Position numbers and translations under genes: made by a program | Part shown: in pieces, positions 1 through 6,938 of the stretch | Layout of the letters: the number at the start of each line of letters is the position of its first letter | How positions within the stretch are numbered: the first letter of the stretch is position 1 | Notes under the pieces: generated by a model | The model's input: the letters and a program-made list of their open reading frames with translations, nothing else | What the model was told of the DNA's origin: nothing | Database searches by the model: none | IMG/VR virus record: IMGVR_UViG_3300045973_000831 | Span: 1-21,913 of that record | Reading direction: 5' to 3' (one strand) | Origin: a virus | DNA: 21,913 bases

Positions 1-558
1 CGGATAGTTCACGAAGAGCCACAGATTAAATCTGGTCGAAAAAAATCCACCGTAAAGGGTACAAAACTTGATGTGGTGAATTTCGACTACATCAATGCAG
101 AAGGCGAGTACTCAAGCAGACGAATAATCGTCCGAGTGCTTGCGGACACTTATTTTGAAGGCATCGACACAGAGATACACGAAACAAGAACGTTTCGCTA
201 TGACCGAGTGGTTGGACTTATAACCTCAGAGGAAACCGGCGAGATCATTGATCCTGAAGCCTGGGCAACTGCGGCGAGGAATCCGTTTGCTAATAAACCG
301 TCTCAATCAACTGGAAGGCAGTTACAAAAATCAGTTTCAATTGAGATCTGCTTTACCGGGTTTGCGAAGGCTGACAAGTCCAACCTGGAAGAGATGGCCG
401 AGTCGGCCGGAATGATTGTTCGCAAGTCAGTGACCAATGGATTGACGCACCTGTGCGCCGGTCCGAACGCCGGGCCTTCAAAGCTGAGCAAGGCCGGTGA
501 GGTCGGGGCCGAGGTGATTGATGAGGGCGAGTTTTATAGTTTGTTCGCTGAAAGTTGA
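1..558 (+). CDS. WYL-like / BRCT-domain protein, 5' end cut by window
   Basis: The frame is open from base 1, so the GTG at 73 need not be the start; the gene probably begins upstream. The N-terminal part (roughly codons 25-85) has a small beta-barrel look: a NFDYINAEGE stretch and then RTFRYDRV, which resembles the conserved end of WYL ligand-sensing domains. The last ~75 residues read as a BRCT domain like that of NAD-dependent DNA ligase: ICFTGF, then NLEEMAESAGMIVRKSV, then THLCAGPNAGPSKLSKAGEVG and the closing DEGEF motif. BRCT domains bind DNA ends or phosphoproteins, so a role in DNA metabolism or regulation is possible, but no catalytic domain is visible. Domain calls come from motif reading only. 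It is followed by 88 bp of AT-rich non-coding DNA. Confidence 0.75.
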   Translation, partial: RIVHEEPQIKSGRKKSTVKGTKLDVVNFDYINAEGEYSSRRIIVRVLADTYFEGIDTEIHETRTFRYDRVVGLITSEETGEIIDPEAWATAARNPFANKPSQSTGRQLQKSVSIEICFTGFAKADKSNLEEMAESAGMIVRKSVTNGLTHLCAGPNAGPSKLSKAGEVGAEVIDEGEFYSLFAES

Positions 559-628
559 AACAGATTGTTATAGTGAACCGAATCGCTCAGCAATGCCATT
601 GGCTTGCTAAATATTACAAACCCATAAT

Positions 629-646
629 TATATCGAGTGTGATATA
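629..646 (+). promoter_or_regulatory. Candidate operator: perfect inverted repeat upstream of toxin-antitoxin operon
   Basis: TATATC (629-634), six-base spacer, GATATA (641-646): a perfect 6-bp inverted repeat ending exactly where the toxin GTG begins. A TTGCTA at 604-609 followed 16 bp later by AATTAT makes a weak sigma-70-like promoter just before it. XRE antitoxins commonly autorepress by binding such palindromes, so this is the obvious operator candidate. The promoter call is weak. Confidence 0.5.
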
Positions 647-1075
647 GTGCTACAGTTGTATCCACAACCCGGCTTCCTGGAAGACCTTCAGACTATTAAC
701 CAGGACGATGCAGATCTAATACGAGAATTCATTGCTGAAATTGATGTTGATGAACGGGCTAAAAACACGCTTTTCAAGAGAAATGATGAGTACTATCACC
801 CAGCGTTTACTGTTCGTGCCATCGACTGCTTTTTACAGAGAGGCATCAATGTTTCAAGAGTCAGGCCATGTATTGGCCGATTGGTCATTTACCGAATAAT
901 TTTTGCTTTAGATAACGAGTATGAGGATTTTTATCTCCTTGCACTTGTCAAAAAAACACGTGAATACCTTACTGGAAAATCAAACGATGGCTACAACTAT
1001 GAGCCGAAACACTGGATTACTGAGCGGATACTCCTCGACTACGAAGAGCTCGGTTTGCCTGTTCTCTCATCATGA
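647..1075 (+). CDS. Putative RelE/HigB-like toxin of a toxin-antitoxin pair
   Basis: 142 aa from a GTG start; the frame closes with a stop at 608 and there is no good in-frame ATG nearby. No strong Shine-Dalgarno is visible, so the start is uncertain. The middle holds a strand-rich core with RLVIYRIIFALDNEYEDFYLLALVKK, which resembles the yRviY...i.iL.v.KK core of RelE/ParE/HigB-type ribosome-dependent mRNA interferases and phage Gp49-like proteins. The N-terminus is helical and acidic. At 142 aa it is longer than typical RelE (about 90 aa), with a C-terminal extension after the KK motif (YNYEPKHW...). The next gene encodes an XRE-type HTH protein, giving the toxin-first order of higBA-type modules. 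The toxin assignment rests on that context and the weak fold resemblance. Confidence 0.6.
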   Translation: MLQLYPQPGFLEDLQTINQDDADLIREFIAEIDVDERAKNTLFKRNDEYYHPAFTVRAIDCFLQRGINVSRVRPCIGRLVIYRIIFALDNEYEDFYLLALVKKTREYLTGKSNDGYNYEPKHWITERILLDYEELGLPVLSS

Positions 1076-1193
1076 TGTTGGTACGTCAACAAATCAGAAA
1101 GTCATTGTCGTTAATCTTTCGTTCAATCAGATAAACGATAAGGAAGAGGGAAGGCAGCGTTCACCAAGAACTGGAAAATTGTCCTTCTCAGAA

Positions 1194-1520
1194 ATGAAGC
1201 GAGAGGCGGAGTCTAGCGGTAGCAATTATGCAGACAGATCGCATCGCGCCAGAACTGTTTTGGCAGATGAGTTCGCTTCAGTTATGCCGAAGAATCTTGC
1301 ATGGGCGAGACTAAGGCTGGGATTTTCACAAGATGAATTGGCAAAGAAAATGGGTACTACCCAGCCACGCATAGCCAATATTGAGTCTGGGAAACGAAGA
1401 ATTTTTTTTGATACGGCAATGCAACTTGCTGATGCACTGAGCCTGTCTCTTGATCAACTGAGAGGCTTTGTTGAATTCGATGAGCAACACAGCACAAAGA
1501 CAACGGTGGTGGTTGAATGA
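1194..1520 (+). CDS. XRE-family helix-turn-helix antitoxin
   Basis: 108 aa from the ATG at 1194. A standard HTH_3/XRE domain covers about residues 45-95: ARLRLGFSQDELAKKMGTTQ, then RIANIESGKRR, then the helix with LADALSLSLDQL. Such proteins bind DNA as dimers, neutralise the cognate toxin and autorepress the operon. The same frame is open far upstream (back to 921, inside the toxin gene), and codons 1077-1193 read like plausible protein, so the true start may be upstream at a non-ATG codon; no convincing ribosome site marks 1194. Its TGA overlaps the ATG of the next gene (ATGA), indicating translational coupling. Confidence 0.75.
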   Translation: MKREAESSGSNYADRSHRARTVLADEFASVMPKNLAWARLRLGFSQDELAKKMGTTQPRIANIESGKRRIFFDTAMQLADALSLSLDQLRGFVEFDEQHSTKTTVVVE

Positions 1521-1948
1521 CTAATAGATATTCTTACTGTTTGTTTTGCGACGATATTCGTTTCGAGCAAGGTGGTAAGATTTCACTGATGGGTATTTAT
1601 GGCGGAGAAATGATTGTTGAATCATTCCCTGCTGTGCTGCCTAAGCTATGTATGGCTGCTTTTATGACTAGCGATATTGAAAATCAGTTTTCTTCGCTAG
1701 TCATGGAGATTGTTGTTAATGACAATATTATTCAAAAGTCAGAGCTGCCAGTAAATGATTTACGACATTCTTATGAATTAGTATCCTCAAGAGGGGCGGA
1801 GGATGACCCAATAAAGACAATTTCAGTTGGGTTCCAGAATATTATTTCTCCAGTTGCTTTTGAAAAAGAATCTAAAGTTACAGTTAGATTCATTGCCGAT
1901 GGTGTTGAGTACATTGCCGGCAAGCTGAGAGTCAAGTGCATGCAGTGA
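1517..1948 (+). CDS. 143-aa protein of unknown function, DUF6941-like, third gene of the TA operon
   Basis: The ATG overlaps the antitoxin stop by four bases, so the three genes form one operon. The N-terminus carries a YCLFCDDIRFEQGGKISLMG motif with two close cysteines and then GIYGGEMIV; the rest is beta-rich and soluble, with no signal peptide or membrane segment. From memory the opening (CDDIR...GGK.SLiGiY) matches small uncharacterised bacterial proteins grouped as DUF6941; this was not checked by search. Base composition is clearly AT-richer than the phage genes across the terminator. Its coupling to a toxin-antitoxin pair is the main clue to role; no function is assigned. Confidence 0.75.
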   Translation: MTNRYSYCLFCDDIRFEQGGKISLMGIYGGEMIVESFPAVLPKLCMAAFMTSDIENQFSSLVMEIVVNDNIIQKSELPVNDLRHSYELVSSRGAEDDPIKTISVGFQNIISPVAFEKESKVTVRFIADGVEYIAGKLRVKCMQ

Positions 1949-1965
1949 CAGCCAAAAAATAAATC

Positions 1966-1999
1966 AGCCCGGCATCGTCTTGATCGCCGGGCTTTTTTT
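1966..1999. terminator. Rho-independent terminator, probably bidirectional
   Basis: AGCCCGGC (1966-1973) pairs perfectly with GCCGGGCT (1986-1993) across a 12-base loop, followed by a run of seven T ending at 1999. On the other strand the stem is followed by an A/T-rich stretch (complement of 1953-1965), so it can also stop the late phage operon that ends with gene D. It sits between the convergent operons. Confidence 0.9.
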
Positions 2000-2037
2000 C
2001 GTCTTATCCACAGACTTACTCAGTTTTTCTGTGGGTA

Positions 2038-3426
2038 TCAGTCCGGTATCTCAGTCGCCTTTATTTCCAGCTCCAGTCGCTGGCTGTAGCCGCCATCGCC
2101 GCTGATGCTGTTGCTTACTCGAGTAATGATCCAGTCGGTGCTGTCGATCTGCGGTTTGAAGCCAGCGACGTTGACTGGGGTTTCCGGGAATAGGCGGGGA
2201 TCGCCGATGGCCATGCTGAGATTGAAGGTGGCCATGCCGCGCTGCAGGCGGCGCCATTCTGCCCGGGCGGCGCGCTGGGCGTTGGCCTTGCTGGAATAGA
2301 CGTGGCGCATCGTCTTGATGTTGTCGGCGGTACGCTCAAAGGCGTTGGCTGGCTCGGCTTCTTTCTGATCGATATTCGCCTTATCGATTTTTGCCTTATC
2401 GCGCTGCGCTAATTTACTGGCGTTACTTTGCTTTTTGGCCTCATCCGCATCGCCCCAGCTCACCTCACCTTTGACGCTGGTATTTCGGTCGTTATAGGCT
2501 GCCTTGACGCCGATGTAGGCCGCTTTGGCGGCTTTGTTTCCTTTCAGGCGCTTCCACTCTTTTTTTGCTTCGCGCAGGGCTTTGTGTCGGCTGCTGAAGG
2601 TGCTGCCCATGGCCTTGTACTGCCCTGTTGGCGGCGCTGACGGCAGGGCTTTCGGCTTCCGTTTGCCTGACTCGATGTCGTTTTCTTCCTCGCCCCAGAT
2701 GACTTCGCCCTTAACTGCCAGGTTGAGGTCGTTGTACAGGGCGCGAACCGATTTGAAAGTGCCTCGATCGGCAATTTGAAACTGGTGCCGATCACCCGAC
2801 TGGCGGGTGATTTTGACGGCCGGAATGCGGTGACCGGTGACGGATCGACCGCCACCCATCGGCATGAAGATCAGCCGGCCATCTTTGATACTGGCAATGG
2901 CATCGTGCATCAGCGCCAGGCGAGTGAGGAAATTGGCTGATGATTCGTTGGTTTGGTCGAGATGGATGACGGAAATTTCAGACAGCCCAATGTTGACCGC
3001 AGGTTTCAGGTCGTTTTCGCTGGCGATGGTGCGAATGATGTCGCCAATAGTGGTGTCATGCCAGGAGCGTTCGCGCTGGGTTGTCATGCCCGAGGCCATG
3101 TCGGCGCTTTGGGCGCGGATGCTGAGTACATCCGGCGCGCCGTTGTGAGCGACTTCGCTGACGATATAGCTGCCTTTTTTGACCAGGCCATCTTTCTTCC
3201 AGCCGAAAGCGAGTTCAATGGTGGCGCCACGTGGCGGCAGATCGAGCACACCATCACTGTCGTCGAGATCCAGCTCAACGGTGTCGGCTTCGAATCCGCG
3301 ATTGTCGGTATGGTTGAGGCTGATGAGGCGGCGGCGTAGCAGGCTATCAATTTCCTTGCCGTCGACGGTGATTTGCCAGATCACCTGTGGGTGGTTGGTG
3401 ATGCCGATGATTGAGGTCAGATTCAT
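2038..3426 (-). CDS. D: P2 gpD-like tail protein (late control protein D)
   Basis: 462 aa, last gene of the late tail operon. In P2, gpD (about 387 aa) forms the baseplate hub/collar around the spike, structurally like Mu gp44 and T4 gp27. The N-terminal half shows the family pattern: VDGKEID...RLISL, ELDLDDSDGVLDLPPRGATI, GW..DG..KKGSYIVSEV and the SWHDTTIGDIIRTIASENDL helix. The C-terminus (RLFPETPVNVAGFKPQID...DWIITRV) is typical. The protein is about 75 residues longer than P2 D because residues 227-297 are followed by a second, related copy at 307-397 (see repeat entries). Its ATG overlaps the U stop (TAATG). The call is firm; the extra length is the unusual point. Confidence 0.95.
   Translation of the reverse strand: MNLTSIIGITNHPQVIWQITVDGKEIDSLLRRRLISLNHTDNRGFEADTVELDLDDSDGVLDLPPRGATIELAFGWKKDGLVKKGSYIVSEVAHNGAPDVLSIRAQSADMASGMTTQRERSWHDTTIGDIIRTIASENDLKPAVNIGLSEISVIHLDQTNESSANFLTRLALMHDAIASIKDGRLIFMPMGGGRSVTGHRIPAVKITRQSGDRHQFQIADRGTFKSVRALYNDLNLAVKGEVIWGEEENDIESGKRKPKALPSAPPTGQYKAMGSTFSSRHKALREAKKEWKRLKGNKAAKAAYIGVKAAYNDRNTSVKGEVSWGDADEAKKQSNASKLAQRDKAKIDKANIDQKEAEPANAFERTADNIKTMRHVYSSKANAQRAARAEWRRLQRGMATFNLSMAIGDPRLFPETPVNVAGFKPQIDSTDWIITRVSNSISGDGGYSQRLELEIKATEIPD
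2236..2508 (-). repeat. Second copy of internal duplication in gene D
   Basis: Encodes gpD residues ~307-397: opens with VKAAYNDRNTSVKGEVSWGD and closes with AQRAARAEWRRLQRGMA. It parallels the upstream copy in order of motifs, with an inserted lysine/aspartate-rich linker between. Homology is at protein level and diverged. Confidence 0.7.
2536..2748 (-). repeat. First copy of internal duplication in gene D
   Basis: Encodes gpD residues ~227-297: opens with VRALYNDLNLAVKGEVIWGE and closes with ALREAKKEWKRLKGNKA. Shared pattern with the other copy: V[KR]A.YND.N..VKGEV.WG near the start and an A.REAK.EW.RL.-type helix at the end. Confidence 0.7.
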
Positions 3427-3884
3427 TATTTAAGATCGAGCAGCGACAGCAATTTTTTACCCACGGTGCCGAGCAGACTGGGCTCGTCATCGGTACGGGC
3501 CAGCTTGATGGAGAACTCGATTTTGCGGGCGGCGCCATCCGGGAAGAAGGCGGTTGCAGTGGTAGACAGCTCCTCGATGACGTAGAGGCCATAGAACCAG
3601 CCGGTACCTTCAAGCAGTGGCCAGGCCATGCCTTCATCGGCCATGGCTTCAAGCGCGGCCAGGCTGATCTTGCCGCCGGTGATTTCTGGGTAAAGCACGC
3701 CGGACAGGGTGATGCTTTCATCGCCACGGCCGGTAAATTGCCGCTTGGGTCTGCCGCCGACAATGCTGTTTGATGGATGGCGCCAGGTGACTTGGCGCTG
3801 CAGCTGCTGGTAGGGCAGGGTTTTCATGCCGAAGACGAAGAAGCCGAGCGTCATCAGCATGTGGATTTGAGGGATGCCGTACAT
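3426..3884 (-). CDS. U: P2 gpU-like tail protein
   Basis: 152 aa, close to P2 gpU (159 aa), a tail completion/terminator-type protein of contractile tails. Recognised by MYGIPQIHMLMTLGFFVFGM, the LPYQQLQRQVTWRHPSN motif, RGDESITLSGVLYPEITGG and a C-terminus FSIKLARTDDEPS. It lies in its canonical place just before D, with a one-base TAATG overlap to D. The preceding 56-aa gene is separated by only two bases. Confidence 0.95.
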   Translation of the reverse strand: MYGIPQIHMLMTLGFFVFGMKTLPYQQLQRQVTWRHPSNSIVGGRPKRQFTGRGDESITLSGVLYPEITGGKISLAALEAMADEGMAWPLLEGTGWFYGLYVIEELSTTATAFFPDGAARKIEFSIKLARTDDEPSLLGTVGKKLLSLLDLK

Positions 3885-3886
3885 GA

Positions 3887-4057
3887 TTATTCCGCTTGTT
3901 TAATTTGATCGGCAATTTCAGTAAGCTGGTTGTAGAGCGCCCGAGCCTCTCCCTTTGCTCCTATTGCAAAATCGCTTAAGTCATTTACTTCGTCCCAGCC
4001 ATCAGCACGTTTCTTGAGGTGGTCAAGCATGGCATCTGAAGTTTTCCCGTAACTCAT
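3887..4057 (-). CDS. Small 56-aa protein between T and U, unknown
   Basis: This ATG frame encodes MSYGKTSDAMLDHLKKRADG followed by a helical, charged stretch ending in QIKQAE. A GGAG lies six bases before the ATG, inside the end of gene T, and the stop (TAATC) is two bases before the U start. Spacing and ribosome site strongly support a real gene. P2 has no gene at this place. The predicted all-helical small protein could be a tail assembly factor or a moron; no family is recognised. Confidence 0.75.
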   Translation of the reverse strand: MSYGKTSDAMLDHLKKRADGWDEVNDLSDFAIGAKGEARALYNQLTEIADQIKQAE

Positions 4058-4060
4058 GAA

Positions 4061-6505
4061 CTACTCCATATCTCTCAGACGGGATCTCGATCGAGCTGCT
4101 TTATTGGATTCAATGCGCTCGATCTCGCGAGCAACCAGGCTGGCCAGCCCCTGGTTGTCGGTGCCGGCCGGCGCGTTAATGATGATCTGATAGGTGTTGC
4201 CACCCGCTGCGGCCGAGGCCGCGCCGGCGGCGATGGGGGCGGTGCCGATCGCGATACCGGCACCGACTGAGGCCAGGCGGCGAGCAGCATCACCCATGGC
4301 ACCGAGTGGTCCGCCAGCGTTGCCGGAAATGCCATCCTCGAAGCCCTGCATTGTGAAGGCACCGATCTCGCGGAAGACGCGGGATGGCGATTTGATGCCG
4401 AGCTTATCGCGTACCCAGCCGATTGTTGAATCGGCGACGCCCATGACGGTAGACCGCAACGCATCCCAGCGCTGGGTTACGCCATCGATCATGCCGTTGA
4501 TCAGTTCCCTGCCGGCGTTGACCGCGCGGTCTTTCAGGCTGCTGAAGTAGCCGGAGATACGCTCGATCAGCGCGGCCAGCCATGGGCCGATTTTGTCCCA
4601 GTTGAGGTAGATCAGGGTGGCTGCGGTGGCAATAGCGGTCAGTGTCAGGCCAATCGGGTTAAGCAGTAGCACGCGAGCAGCGAAGCCGAGAGCGGTTCCC
4701 ACGGCAGAGAGTGCCGTTGTCAGCATAGCCATAGCGCCGCTGCCGGTGATGCCGAGGGTGACAAGGGAAAACTTCATGGCCGCCAGCGGTACCAGAATGG
4801 CACCGGCGGCCATGGTCAGTGCACCCAAGACGGTGAGTGTGCCGGCCAGCCATTTGAGGGCAGTCATCAGGCCGCTGGATAGTGCCGGATTTTCCGCCGA
4901 CCAGGCGCGAACGGCTTGAACCATACTCAGGGTACGCTCCAGCGTGGCAGCAACGGCCGGCTTGAAGCTCTGCCCGAGGTCGCTGCTCAGATTAGCGAAT
5001 GCGTCCTTGGCGTTCTCGATGCGCGCATTGAGCGTGTCGCCCCATGAATCCGCTTCGCGCTGCATTGAGCCCATGGCTTTCTGGTCACGGACAAGCTGCA
5101 GCTGGCGCCGGTACTCGTCCAGATTGCTGGCCAGCTTGGCGGCGTCGTCACCGTATTCTTTGCCGAAGAGGCGTGTTGCTGCTTCGAGCTGCTTGTCGCC
5201 GGCGAGCGATTTGATCTTCTCTAGCACCTTGATGATGGTTCCGGTGGCATCCTTGTTCATGCTCGATTGAACGTCTTTGCCGTTCATGCCGATCATGGCC
5301 ATGCCTTCCTTGAAGCGCTTGCTCTGCATGTTGGCTATAGAGAGTTCGCGGATCATGGCATTGGAGGCGCTGGCCGCAACTTCAGCCTTGGCGCCGAGGC
5401 TGAGAAAGGTGGAACCGAGCGCTGCGGCATCCTTGAATGACATGTTGACCATGTCGGCGGTACCGGCGATTCGCTTCATCACGTCAATGATATCGGCACC
5501 CTTGGCCAGCGCGTTATCGTCCAGGAAGTTGATGGTGTCACCCAGCTGTTTGATGTCCTTGATGGGCACCTTGTAAAGCTGGCTGATCTTGCCGATATCC
5601 TCGCCGATCTGATCGACGGGCAGGTCAAAGGCCTTGGCCATGACTGCGGTTGTTTCGGCAAAGATGAGCAGATTTTCTTTGCCCTGGATGCCCATGCGCG
5701 CACCGCCTTCGACGATCTTGGCAATGTCGTTTGCTGTGCCTGGCAGGCGCTCGCTCATAGCCTTGATCGATGCGGCCATTTCCCAGTAGGTCTTTGTGAC
5801 CTTGCCGCCATCGTCGCGCGCGCCATCCATCTGGCGGGCAACGCCGAGCATGGCGGTTTCGAAATCGGCGAAATCCTTGATGGTTTTGCCGACGACAGCA
5901 CCGCCTGCAGCGCCGGCGGCAGTCATCCCTGCGCCTCTCATCGCCAATTTTCCGGCCAGTTCTTTTGACTTGGTGAGATCGGCCTGCGCGGCATGCAGGC
6001 GCTTCATCTTCTGGTTTTCGGCATCGAGTGCCGATTGCAGACGATTGCTGGCATTGGCGGCGGCGGCGCTTGAGCTGGCCAGCTTCTGGCGATGCTCTGC
6101 AAGATTGCGGGTGTCGATACCTGCAGCCTTCAGTTTCTCGAACAGTGCCTGCTCGGCGCTGGTCAGCGACTGATGTTTGGTCTTGAGCTCTTCTGAATGC
6201 TTGGTGAGCCGCGCCATCTCATCGGACATCGTCTTGGTCGGGACCAAGACGCGATCCATGGCCGCCTTGAGGTCGTCGATCTCGCGCTTATTTTTGGCGA
6301 AGGCATTGCCGGCGATCGCCATGTCTTTGCCAATCTTCTTGAAGGCATCGATCTGCTCAACCGTGCGGTTGAATTCCTTCATCCGCGCGGTGTTGTCGCG
6401 CATGGCCTTGGCCGCCTCGCTGGCGCTGGCGGTGATGGCCTTTACCGGCCGGATGAACTTGTCGACCGCAGCAAAGACAACCTTGAGTTCGAGGGCGCTG
6501 CTCAT
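4061..6505 (-). CDS. T: P2 gpT-like tail tape measure protein
   Basis: 814 aa, almost exactly the length of P2 gpT (815). It sets tail length and is threaded in the tail tube. The N-terminal ~190 residues are long helices/coiled coil rich in A, K, E; residues ~205-520 match the phage tail tape-measure core (DFADFETAMLGVARQMDG, MAASIKAMSERLPGTANDIA, EAATRLFGKEYGDDA); residues ~545-636 are hydrophobic and glycine/alanine-rich, as expected for a membrane-inserting segment; the C-terminus carries the SPSRVFREIGAFTMQGFEDG motif common in these proteins. The start overlaps the E' stop as ATGA. Confidence 0.97.
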   Translation of the reverse strand: MSSALELKVVFAAVDKFIRPVKAITASASEAAKAMRDNTARMKEFNRTVEQIDAFKKIGKDMAIAGNAFAKNKREIDDLKAAMDRVLVPTKTMSDEMARLTKHSEELKTKHQSLTSAEQALFEKLKAAGIDTRNLAEHRQKLASSSAAAANASNRLQSALDAENQKMKRLHAAQADLTKSKELAGKLAMRGAGMTAAGAAGGAVVGKTIKDFADFETAMLGVARQMDGARDDGGKVTKTYWEMAASIKAMSERLPGTANDIAKIVEGGARMGIQGKENLLIFAETTAVMAKAFDLPVDQIGEDIGKISQLYKVPIKDIKQLGDTINFLDDNALAKGADIIDVMKRIAGTADMVNMSFKDAAALGSTFLSLGAKAEVAASASNAMIRELSIANMQSKRFKEGMAMIGMNGKDVQSSMNKDATGTIIKVLEKIKSLAGDKQLEAATRLFGKEYGDDAAKLASNLDEYRRQLQLVRDQKAMGSMQREADSWGDTLNARIENAKDAFANLSSDLGQSFKPAVAATLERTLSMVQAVRAWSAENPALSSGLMTALKWLAGTLTVLGALTMAAGAILVPLAAMKFSLVTLGITGSGAMAMLTTALSAVGTALGFAARVLLLNPIGLTLTAIATAATLIYLNWDKIGPWLAALIERISGYFSSLKDRAVNAGRELINGMIDGVTQRWDALRSTVMGVADSTIGWVRDKLGIKSPSRVFREIGAFTMQGFEDGISGNAGGPLGAMGDAARRLASVGAGIAIGTAPIAAGAASAAAGGNTYQIIINAPAGTDNQGLASLVAREIERIESNKAARSRSRLRDME

Positions 6506-6621
6506 GCTTCGGATGCTCCGGAACGTTTGATGGCGCGCTCGCGCCAGTCGATGATCTCTTCAATTGTCATGGCTTCCATGCTTTCCGCGCTCCAGTGGAA
6601 AACGGTGGCGATGTCGGCCAT
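6502..6621 (-). CDS. E': P2 gpE'-like (GpE family) tail assembly protein
   Basis: 39 aa: MADIATVFHWSAESMEAM, then IEEIIDWRERA. The MADIA.VFHW opening is the hallmark of the small GpE/E' family of P2-like phages. In P2 this segment is mainly made as a -1 frameshift extension of gpE and acts as a tape-measure chaperone. Here it has its own ATG but only a poor ribosome site, while the E gene's -1 frame runs straight into it without a stop (see the slippery site). Its stop overlaps the T start by ATGA. Confidence 0.9.
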   Translation of the reverse strand: MADIATVFHWSAESMEAMTIEEIIDWRERAIKRSGASEA

Positions 6622-6629
6622 GTAATCTT

Positions 6630-6938
6630 CTACTCGGTCTGGGAGAGCAGGGCCGTCACTTCCTCCTCGCTCGCCTTCGGCAAGAAAAAAACGGCGATCC
6701 TCATGCCGGCCATGGCGATGTCTTCCGCTTCCATGTTGTTGGCCTCGGCGGCGGTCAGCTTTGGGTCAGAGATGCGCGGCAGCAGGCGCTGGATGGTGTC
6801 GCACTCCATGTCCATGATGGCGCGAATGCTGATGCCCTTGAGGGTGCCGCCTTTAGGTTTGTGTAAGGTGATGCTGCTGATCTGCTGGTCACCACGCTGA
6901 ATCGGGTTGTCCAAAATGAGTTGGGCTGTGCTGCTCAT
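6630..6938 (-). CDS. E: P2 gpE-like tail assembly chaperone
   Basis: 102 aa from the ATG preceded by a good AAGGA site (P2 E is 91 aa). Sequence pattern ITLHKPKGGTLKGISIRAIM...DTIQRLLPRISDPKLTAAE...MEAEDIAMAGMRIAVFFL is typical of the phage tail assembly chaperone E family. Works with the frameshifted E+E' product to keep gpT soluble and load tube protein, analogous to lambda gpG/gpGT. The frame stays open upstream for 43 more codons to another ATG at 7067, but the ribosome site and family length favour the start used here. Confidence 0.93.
   Translation of the reverse strand: MSSTAQLILDNPIQRGDQQISSITLHKPKGGTLKGISIRAIMDMECDTIQRLLPRISDPKLTAAEANNMEAEDIAMAGMRIAVFFLPKASEEEVTALLSQTE
6684..6690 (-). 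other. -1 programmed frameshift site in E (T TTT TTC)
   Basis: In the E reading frame the codons are GTT TTT TTC (V83 F84 F85), forming an ideal X-XXY-YYZ heptamer TTTTTTC. After a -1 slip the frame reads CTT GCC GAA GGC GAG ... GAT TAC ATG GCC GAC with no stop and joins the E' ORF, giving a fused product of about 145 aa. P2 uses TTTTTTG at the equivalent place and makes a 142-aa E+E' protein. Confidence 0.88.
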
